The position numbers and the translations under genes were made by a program. The notes below the pieces were generated by a model. The model did not search any database and was not told where the DNA came from. It saw only the letters and a list, made by a program, of their open reading frames with translations. A stretch of DNA of 36,016 nucleotides from Selenomonadaceae bacterium UBA2897 (GTDB lineage Bacteria > Bacillota > Negativicutes > Selenomonadales > Selenomonadaceae), in contig DEDT01000049.1 in assembly GCA_002350105.1 (NCBI GenBank), forward strand, positions 156 to 36,171, given 5' to 3'. This document shows positions 30,295-36,016 of the stretch, piece by piece. Every line of letters starts with the position of its first letter. The stretch's first letter is position 1.

Positions 30295-31665
30295 ATGAAT
30301 CTTAACGGAAAGAAAATCCTGATCGTCGGTGCGGGCATCAGCGGTTTTGCGGCGGCCCGTCTGTGCCGTAAGTTCGGTGCAACGGTCGTACTCAGCGATG
30401 CCAAGGCTGAAGCTGACATCAAGGCAGACCTGCAGCCGATGCGCGATATCGGTGTGGAGCTCGTCTGCGGCCCGCAGCAGGAGAGCCTGCTGGATGGCGT
30501 GGACGACGTCATCGTCTCACCCGCCGTGCCGGAACGTATCCCCCTGGTGCAGGCTGCCTATCAGCGCGGCATTCGCGTGCTGACCGAGGTGGAGCTCGCA
30601 CAGCTTCTGGCGCAGTCTCCCATCCTCGCGGTGACGGGCACGAACGGCAAGACGACGACCGTGACGCTTTTAAGCCTGCTCATGCAGACGCGTTATCCGG
30701 AGGAGAAGGTTGGCCTTGCGGGTAACATCGGCGTACCCCTTTCCGAGACGGCATTGAAAATCGGGGCGGATGGCTGCATCGTGGCGGAGATCTCCAGCTT
30801 CCAGATGGAGGCGACGCATCATTTCCACCCGCATGTAGCGGCAGTGCTCAACGTGACACCAGACCACATCATCCGTCACAAGACCATGGACGTCTATCAG
30901 GCGATGAAGGAGAAGCTCTTTGCCGAGCAGACGGCAGAGGATTTCCTCGTGCTGAACTACGACGATGCGCGCACGCGCGGCATGAAGGAGCGCGCGCTGA
31001 GCCGCGTCTGCTATTTCAGCGCCACGCAGGAGCTCGCTGAGGGCGCTTTCGTGCATGAAGGCCGCCTGACCATCCGCTGGGAGGGGCAGAGCTACCCGCT
31101 GTGCACAGTGGAGGAGCTGGGCATCAAGGGCCAGCATAATGTGGCCAATGCGCTGGCCGCCTCGGCCTGTGCATTTCTCGCGGGCTGCGCGCCACGCGCC
31201 ATGGTGAAGGTGCTGGAGACGTTCAAGGGCGTTGAGCACCGGCTGGAGTTCGTACGCGAGCTCGACGGCGTGCCCTACTACAACGATTCCAAGGCGACGA
31301 ATACGGATTCGGCGGAGAAGGCCTTGCTGACGTTCCCCAACCATATCATCCTGCTCGCTGGCGGCGATGATAAGATGACGGACCTCACGAGCTTCCTGAC
31401 GCTCGTTAAGGAGCGCGTCGATGCGCTTATCCTCATCGGCGATGCGGCAAAGCGTTTCCATGAAGATGCCGTGAAGGATGGCTATCCCGAGGCGCAGATC
31501 TACGAGGCGGGCTATTCCATGGAAAAGGCCGTAAAGCTGGCCCGTGATATGGCAAAAGCGCCGCAGGTCGTGCTGCTTTCGCCGGCCTGTGCCAGCTTCG
31601 ATATGTACGACAATATGGCAGAGCGCGGCCGCGATTTCAAGCGGCTGGTCAATGCGCTGCATTAA
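30295..31665 (+). CDS. murD: UDP-MurNAc-L-alanine--D-glutamate ligase
   Basis: MurD adds D-Glu to UDP-MurNAc-L-Ala. The 456-residue protein begins with the Rossmann-like KKILIVGAGISGFAAARL, then the ATP loop AVTGTNGKTTTVTLLSL (about residue 109). SSFQMEATHHFHPHVA and NDSKATNTDSAEKAL follow in the C-terminal domain, the standard MurD pattern. ATG 30295 has AAAGGGAGG (30277-30285) overlapping the mraY stop. In most relatives ftsW comes next; here murG starts 12 bases after the stop. Confidence 0.97.
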   Translation: MNLNGKKILIVGAGISGFAAARLCRKFGATVVLSDAKAEADIKADLQPMRDIGVELVCGPQQESLLDGVDDVIVSPAVPERIPLVQAAYQRGIRVLTEVELAQLLAQSPILAVTGTNGKTTTVTLLSLLMQTRYPEEKVGLAGNIGVPLSETALKIGADGCIVAEISSFQMEATHHFHPHVAAVLNVTPDHIIRHKTMDVYQAMKEKLFAEQTAEDFLVLNYDDARTRGMKERALSRVCYFSATQELAEGAFVHEGRLTIRWEGQSYPLCTVEELGIKGQHNVANALAASACAFLAGCAPRAMVKVLETFKGVEHRLEFVRELDGVPYYNDSKATNTDSAEKALLTFPNHIILLAGGDDKMTDLTSFLTLVKERVDALILIGDAAKRFHEDAVKDGYPEAQIYEAGYSMEKAVKLARDMAKAPQVVLLSPACASFDMYDNMAERGRDFKRLVNALH

Positions 31666-31677
31666 GGGAGTTTTATT

Positions 31678-32793
31678 TTGAAGATTATTGTTTCTGGTGG
31701 CGGTACGGGCGGCCATATCTATCCGGCCCTCACGATTGTGCGGACTATTCAGGCACAGCACCCCGAGGCGGAGTTCCTCTATGTCGGCACGTCCAAGGGG
31801 CTGGAGGCCGATATCATTTCCAAGGAGCACCTGCCCTTTGACACCGTGGATCTGCAGGGGTTCGAGCGCCATCTGACGCTCGATAATGTGCGCCGGGCCG
31901 GTCGCGCCATGGCGGGCGTGATGAAGGCTATGCGCATTGTGAAAAAGTTCCATCCCGATGCGGCGGTGGGCACGGGCGGCTATGTCTGCGGTCCCATCCT
32001 GCTGGCTGCCAGCCTGTTGCACGTACCGACGCTCATTCAGGAGCAGAACGTCGTGCCGGGTATCACGAACAAGATTCTGTCGAAGTTCGTCACCAAGGTG
32101 GCCGTGGGCACGCCCGAGGCGGTCAGCCATTTTCCAGCTGAGAAGGTCGTCTACACGGGCAACCCGATTCGCCGCGAGGTGCTCTCGGCCACGCGCGAAG
32201 AGGGCATGAAGGCTTTTGGCTTCGATCCGGCGAAGAGGACGGTGCTCGTCTCGGGCGGCAGCCGCGGAGCGCGGGCCATCAACCGGGCCATGGTGCCGGT
32301 GCTTGCGGAGGCGGCAAAGCATCCCGAGGTCCAGTATCTGCTCGTGACGGGCAAGGGGGAGTACGACGATATCATGGCACGGCTCCGCGCAGCGGGCGTT
32401 GACCTGCAGCAGGCACCGCATATCCGTGTCGAGCCCTATCTCTATAATATGCCTCAGGCGCAGGCCATGGCAGATCTGGCTGTGTTCCGCGCGGGAGCGA
32501 CGGGACTGGCGGAGCTCACAGCCCGCGGGATTCCGTCCGTGCTCATTCCCTATCCCTATGCGGCGGAGAATCATCAGGAGCACAATGCGAAGGCATTGGA
32601 AGAGGCGGGCGCCGCGCGCATGATCCTCAACCGCGAGCTGACGCCGGAGCGCCTGAGCTCCGTGCTGACGGAGCTCCTGAGCGAGCCTGAGAAATTGCAG
32701 CAGATGGCGGCAGCCAGCCGACAGATGGGACGGCCGCAGGCCGCCAGGACAATTGCCGATATGGTAATCGGCCTCGCAGAGAGCCATCAGTGA
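31678..32793 (+). CDS. murG: UDP-GlcNAc:lipid I N-acetylglucosaminyltransferase
   Basis: MurG adds GlcNAc to lipid I on the inner face of the membrane, making lipid II. The 371-residue GT28 protein has KIIVSGGGTGGHIYPALTIV at its start and IQEQNVVPGITNKIL. The second glycine loop is VLVSGGSRGARAIN, and the donor site is FRAGATGLAELTARGIPSVL with IPYPYAAENHQEHNA. The start is TTG 31678 with AAGGGAG (31664-31670) overlapping the murD stop. Length and motifs are normal. Confidence 0.97.
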   Translation: MKIIVSGGGTGGHIYPALTIVRTIQAQHPEAEFLYVGTSKGLEADIISKEHLPFDTVDLQGFERHLTLDNVRRAGRAMAGVMKAMRIVKKFHPDAAVGTGGYVCGPILLAASLLHVPTLIQEQNVVPGITNKILSKFVTKVAVGTPEAVSHFPAEKVVYTGNPIRREVLSATREEGMKAFGFDPAKRTVLVSGGSRGARAINRAMVPVLAEAAKHPEVQYLLVTGKGEYDDIMARLRAAGVDLQQAPHIRVEPYLYNMPQAQAMADLAVFRAGATGLAELTARGIPSVLIPYPYAAENHQEHNAKALEEAGAARMILNRELTPERLSSVLTELLSEPEKLQQMAAASRQMGRPQAARTIADMVIGLAESHQ

Positions 32794-32845
32794 ATGGCGA
32801 TAAGCAGCGTAACTATGCAGTGTGGGAAATAAAGGTGAGAAGACG

Positions 32846-34246
32846 ATGAAACAGCTCAAAGAGCTAGCAGGCATCAGGAAAATTCATTTTGTAGGTATCG
32901 GCGGCGCAGGCATGAGCCCGCTCGCGAAAATCATGGTCGAGCTGGGCTATGAAGTCTCCGGTTCGGACCGCAGTGATTCGGCGGTTATCCGCAATCTGCG
33001 CGAAATGGGTGCGACGATCTACCTCGGCGGCCAGCGTGCAGAGAATGTGCGCGGCGTCGATGCCATCGTGGTTTCGACGGCCATCCCCTATGATAATCCC
33101 GAGGTGCTGGCTGCACGCGACCTCGGCATCCGCAAGCTGCACCGCAGCGACATCAACGCGGCGCTGGTCAATGAGTACAAGGGCATTGCGGTAGCCGGTG
33201 CGCATGGTAAGACGACGACGACCTCCATGATCGGCGTCGCGCTGGAGAAAGCGGGCGTATCGCCGACCATCGTCGTGGGCGGCGAGGTGCCGGATCTCGG
33301 CACGAATGCGCAGCTTGGCAAGGGGGATTATCTCGTTTCCGAGGCCGATGAGAGCGATGGCTCGTTCCTCAAGCTGCGCCCGCATATCGCCGTGGTGACG
33401 AACGTTGAGGACGACCACATGGACCATTATGGCACCATGGAGAACATCATCAAGGCCTTTACGCAGTTCATCGAGAACACGGATAAAGAGACAGGCTATG
33501 CTGTACTCTGCTTCGAGAACGAAAACCTGCGCCACATCGCCCGGCATATCGACCGCAAATACATTTCCTACGCCATCGAGCAGCCGGCAGATTACAACGC
33601 GAAGAACATCACGCATAGCGGGACGGGTATCGCGTTCGACGTCTGGCACGGTGAGGAAGAGCTCGGCCACGTCGAGTTGAATATTCCGGGCCGGCACAAC
33701 GTGCTCGATGCTATGGCCTGCATCGTGACGGGCTTGTCCATCGGCGTGCCCTTCGCGAAGCTGGTTGCCGGCCTGGCGGCTTTTCACGGGGCCAAGCGCC
33801 GTTTTCAGACCAAGGGTCGCGTACAGGATGTCTGGGTGGTCGATGATTATGCGCATCATCCGACGGAGATCGCGGCAACGTTGGGCGCAGCTCGCCAGAC
33901 GAAGCCGGGCCGTCTCATTTGCGCGTTCCAGCCGCATCGCTATTCCCGCACGCAGCTGCTGCACAGCGAGTTCGGCAAGGCCTTTGTAGCCGCTGATCTG
34001 CTCGTGCTGACCGACGTCTACGCCGCCGGCGAGGCACCGATTCCAGGCATCAGCGGCGAGACGGTGCTCAAGGAAGTCGAGCAGCAGTCCGGGCAGAAGG
34101 TCGTCTATATCAAGGACCGCGAGAAGATTGCGCCATATCTGGCACAGCATACGCAGCCGGGGGATCTCGTTATCACCATGGGCGCGGGTGATATCTACAA
34201 GACGAGCGAGGAGCTCGTCGCGCTTTTGCAGGAAAAAAAGGCCTGA
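32846..34246 (+). CDS. murC: UDP-MurNAc--L-alanine ligase
   Basis: MurC adds the first residue, L-Ala, to UDP-MurNAc. The 466-residue protein has KIHFVGIGGAGMSPLAKIM (UDP-sugar site) and the ATP loop VAGAHGKTTTTSMIG. VVGGEVPDLGTNAQLG, EADESDGSFLKLRPHIAVVT, DDYAHHPTEI and FQPHRYSRTQ follow, all typical of MurC. ATG 32846 is used because AAAGGTGAG (32831-32839) lies 6 bases ahead; a GTG at 32822 is less likely. murB, often next to or fused with murC, is not found here. Confidence 0.97.
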   Translation: MKQLKELAGIRKIHFVGIGGAGMSPLAKIMVELGYEVSGSDRSDSAVIRNLREMGATIYLGGQRAENVRGVDAIVVSTAIPYDNPEVLAARDLGIRKLHRSDINAALVNEYKGIAVAGAHGKTTTTSMIGVALEKAGVSPTIVVGGEVPDLGTNAQLGKGDYLVSEADESDGSFLKLRPHIAVVTNVEDDHMDHYGTMENIIKAFTQFIENTDKETGYAVLCFENENLRHIARHIDRKYISYAIEQPADYNAKNITHSGTGIAFDVWHGEEELGHVELNIPGRHNVLDAMACIVTGLSIGVPFAKLVAGLAAFHGAKRRFQTKGRVQDVWVVDDYAHHPTEIAATLGAARQTKPGRLICAFQPHRYSRTQLLHSEFGKAFVAADLLVLTDVYAAGEAPIPGISGETVLKEVEQQSGQKVVYIKDREKIAPYLAQHTQPGDLVITMGAGDIYKTSEELVALLQEKKA

Positions 34247-34273
34247 GCAGGGCAGAGATAAAGGAGCAACATC

Positions 34274-35215
34274 ATGAATCAGGATAAGATTGTCGTCGTC
34301 ATGGGCGGTACCTCCACGGAGGCGGAGATTTCCCGCCAGACGGGTACGGCCATTCTCAAGGCCCTGCAGTCCAAAGGCTATAACGCCGAAGGTATGGAGC
34401 TCAATCCGCCGACGTTCGCCGAAGATATCAAGAAGAGCAACTGCGCTATCGTCTTCAACGCCCTGCACGGCAAGTATGGCGAAGACGGCGTGCTGCAGGG
34501 AACGCTCGACATGCTGGGCATTCCCTACACGGGTTCCGGCGTGCTGGCAGCGGCCGTGACCATGGACAAGGCCGCAACCAAGCGCGTCTGCGTAGCGGAG
34601 GGCATTTCTACGCCGCGCTCGCACGCGTATCATCGCTTTGAGATGCAGCAGCGCGACCTGACGGCGGAGATCATGGAGGAGTTCGGCCTGCCGGTCGTCG
34701 TCAAGGCATCGTCGCAGGGTTCGAGCATCGGTGTCTACATCGTCGAGCAGCTGGCAGATCTCACCAAAGCTTTGCAAGAAGCCTTCAAGTATGACGAGGA
34801 AGTGCTCGTTGAGCAGTTCATCAATGGCATGGAAATGACCGTGGCGGTCTGGGGCAACGAAGAGCAGAAAGAGGCTTTCCCCATCATCGAGATCACGACG
34901 GAGTCCGGCCGCTATGACTACGACAGCAAGTACACGAAGGGCGCTTCGCACCATATCATTCCGGCGCGTGTGTCCGAAGCGAAAACGAAGGAGATTCAGG
35001 ACCTCGCGGTCAGGACTTTCACGGCCTGCGGCTGCCGTGGCGTGGCGCGCGTTGATATGATGCTCGCCGAAGACGGCACGCCATACGTCATCGAGGTCAA
35101 TTCTGTGCCGGGCATGACGGAGCTTTCACTGGTACCGGATGCCGGCCGCGCCATGGGGATTGAGTTCCCGGAGCTTTGTGCGCGTATCCTTGAGATGGCG
35201 GGCTATAAGAAATGA
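34274..35215 (+). CDS. ddl: D-alanine--D-alanine ligase
   Basis: Ddl joins two D-Ala with ATP, making the dipeptide used by MurF. The 313-residue ATP-grasp protein shows VVVMGGTSTEAEISRQTG and FNALHGKYGEDGVLQGTLDM. The ATP-grasp core has VVKASSQGSSIGVYIV with the usual Ser loop, and EVNSVPGMTELSLVP supplies the metal-binding residues at the end. The length is that of the short DdlB type. AAAGGAG precedes ATG 34274. Its TGA overlaps the ftsQ start. Confidence 0.97.
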   Translation: MNQDKIVVVMGGTSTEAEISRQTGTAILKALQSKGYNAEGMELNPPTFAEDIKKSNCAIVFNALHGKYGEDGVLQGTLDMLGIPYTGSGVLAAAVTMDKAATKRVCVAEGISTPRSHAYHRFEMQQRDLTAEIMEEFGLPVVVKASSQGSSIGVYIVEQLADLTKALQEAFKYDEEVLVEQFINGMEMTVAVWGNEEQKEAFPIIEITTESGRYDYDSKYTKGASHHIIPARVSEAKTKEIQDLAVRTFTACGCRGVARVDMMLAEDGTPYVIEVNSVPGMTELSLVPDAGRAMGIEFPELCARILEMAGYKK

Positions 35216-36003
35216 TGCCCGGCCAGACGGAGCTGCCGGCCGGGCCAAAGCCGGTGAAGCGTCGCCGTCGTCCCGGCAGGCTGCTCAAGGGGATGTGCTT
35301 TGTGCTCGCTTGCGGCTTGCTTGTGGCGGTGGTAGTCTACTCCCACTTGTTCACGTTGCAGCGCGTCATGGTACACGGCAACAATTACCTGCAGGCAGAG
35401 GAGATTGAGCAGATTGGCCACGTTTACCGCGGCCAGCCGCTCTTTCAGCTGCAGACGGATGAGGTCACCGAGCATTTGTTGCAGGATCTGCGCATCGAAT
35501 CGGCGGTGGTGCGGCGTGAGCTGCCCGATACGCTGGACATCAGCATCGTGGAGCGCAAGCCCATCGCGACGATTGCCACGAACTATGGCTATGCCGATCT
35601 AGACCGTCAGGGCATGGTCATCGCCAGCTACAAGAGCCTGCGTCAGGTGCCGCTGCCATTGATCAGCGGCTTGAAGCTGCGGGATAAGTTTGTGGGCGAT
35701 GAGGCCAGCGACCAGCAGGTTATGGCGTTGATACAGTTCCTGCAGCTCCTGGATGACAATGCCCTCAACCAGCTGTCGGAGGTCAATGCGGCCAGGAGCG
35801 ATGCCATCACGCTCTACACGAATAGCTCGGTGCAGATTCGTCTGGGGACTCTGGAACGGCTGGAGGAAAAGGCAAAGCTGACCCAGGATTTTCTGAATGC
35901 TTTGCCCAACAGCAAGCATGATATCGCCTATGTCGATTTTCGCTATCGTGCCCCTTATATCCACCTGAACGAGGTCTATAAGCCGGAGAAAAAGGCAAAT
36001 TAA
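35212..36003 (+). CDS. ftsQ: Cell-division protein FtsQ/DivIB
   Basis: FtsQ links early and late divisome proteins across the inner membrane. The 263-residue protein has a basic cytoplasmic N terminus (PVKRRRRPGRLLKGM) and one membrane helix (about residues 28-48). A POTRA domain follows (about 50-120, FTLQRVMVHGNNYLQAEEIE and DTLDISIVERKPIA), then the FtsQ beta domain with SVQIRLGTLERLEEKAKLTQ. Start ATG 35212 overlaps the ddl stop (ATGA); a second ATG at 35215 is equally possible. No separate ribosome site is seen, so it is probably translated by coupling. Its order after ddl is normal for the cluster. Confidence 0.94.
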   Translation: MMPGQTELPAGPKPVKRRRRPGRLLKGMCFVLACGLLVAVVVYSHLFTLQRVMVHGNNYLQAEEIEQIGHVYRGQPLFQLQTDEVTEHLLQDLRIESAVVRRELPDTLDISIVERKPIATIATNYGYADLDRQGMVIASYKSLRQVPLPLISGLKLRDKFVGDEASDQQVMALIQFLQLLDDNALNQLSEVNAARSDAITLYTNSSVQIRLGTLERLEEKAKLTQDFLNALPNSKHDIAYVDFRYRAPYIHLNEVYKPEKKAN

Positions 36004-36004
36004 A

Positions 36005-36016
36005 ATGCTGCGTTCA
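36005..36016 (+). CDS. Possible start of the next gene (cut by window end)
   Basis: ATG 36005 opens four codons (MLRS) one base after the ftsQ stop. The position and spacing fit another division-cluster gene, but 12 bases are not enough to name it. Confidence 0.25.

Noticed and set aside
1..36016. CRISPR arrays, tRNA or rRNA genes, insertion sequences, prophage genes
   Set aside because: No regularly spaced repeats with unique spacers, no cloverleaf-like or rRNA sequence, and no transposase or integrase frames were recognised.

Overview
The window looks like the chromosome of a high-GC, diderm Firmicute of the Negativicutes, most likely a Selenomonadaceae member such as Selenomonas or Mitsuokella (genus is inference). 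Firmicute-style gene order (rpsB-tsf-pyrH-frr-uppS-cdsA-dxr-rseP-ispG-proS, and mraZ-rsmH-ftsL-mur) occurs together with outer-membrane beta-barrel porins that carry signal peptides, periplasmic coiled coils and a terminal Phe. MurE has the DNPR motif of the meso-diaminopimelate-adding enzyme. Nearly every gene is on the + strand; the exceptions are one DUF1858 gene and one truncated ATPase.

Layout. (1) 1-9818: a translation, lipid, isoprenoid and envelope supercluster from the end of rpsB to proS. A small PASTA-like protein and a 2[4Fe-4S] ferredoxin sit between frr and uppS. (2) 9850-12645: a lipoprotein sugar-binding protein followed directly by a methyl-accepting chemotaxis protein, with no ABC transporter. 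(3) 12580-13630: a decayed accessory stretch. It holds the N-terminal stub of a DUF4143-type ATPase, a nested 57-bp inverted repeat, a candidate type I toxin-antitoxin module (29-residue membrane peptide, antisense promoter, shared hairpin) and a possible methyltransferase remnant. (4) 13680-20738: a beta-fructan operon of cytosolic GH32, MFS symporter, porin, exported GH32 and second porin, driven by a strong promoter with two LacI-type operators. (5) 20785-22075: a consensus promoter with the same twin operators that appears to make a ~200-nt noncoding RNA, followed by the LacI-family regulator gene. (6) 22120-24263: DUF1858 redox protein, a degenerate Lgt-like membrane protein and a polysaccharide deacetylase. 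(7) 24328-36016: a division and cell-wall cluster with MraZ boxes, mraZ-rsmH-ftsL, then murE-murF-mraY-murD-murG-murC-ddl-ftsQ. The usual ftsI and ftsW are missing from their expected places.

How it works together. The fructan locus forms a path across two membranes: porins let oligofructans through the outer membrane, the exported GH32 trims them in the periplasm or outside, the symporter brings short sugars in, and the cytosolic GH32 finishes hydrolysis. The LacI protein encoded just downstream is the obvious candidate to bind the repeated TTGAAACGGTTCAA-type operators.

The two most interesting non-standard signals are the operator-controlled RNA at 20820-21018, whose terminator loop is complementary to the Shine-Dalgarno of the second fructan porin, and the candidate type I toxin-antitoxin module at 13066-13376. 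Both rest on sequence patterns alone; no search or folding program was run.
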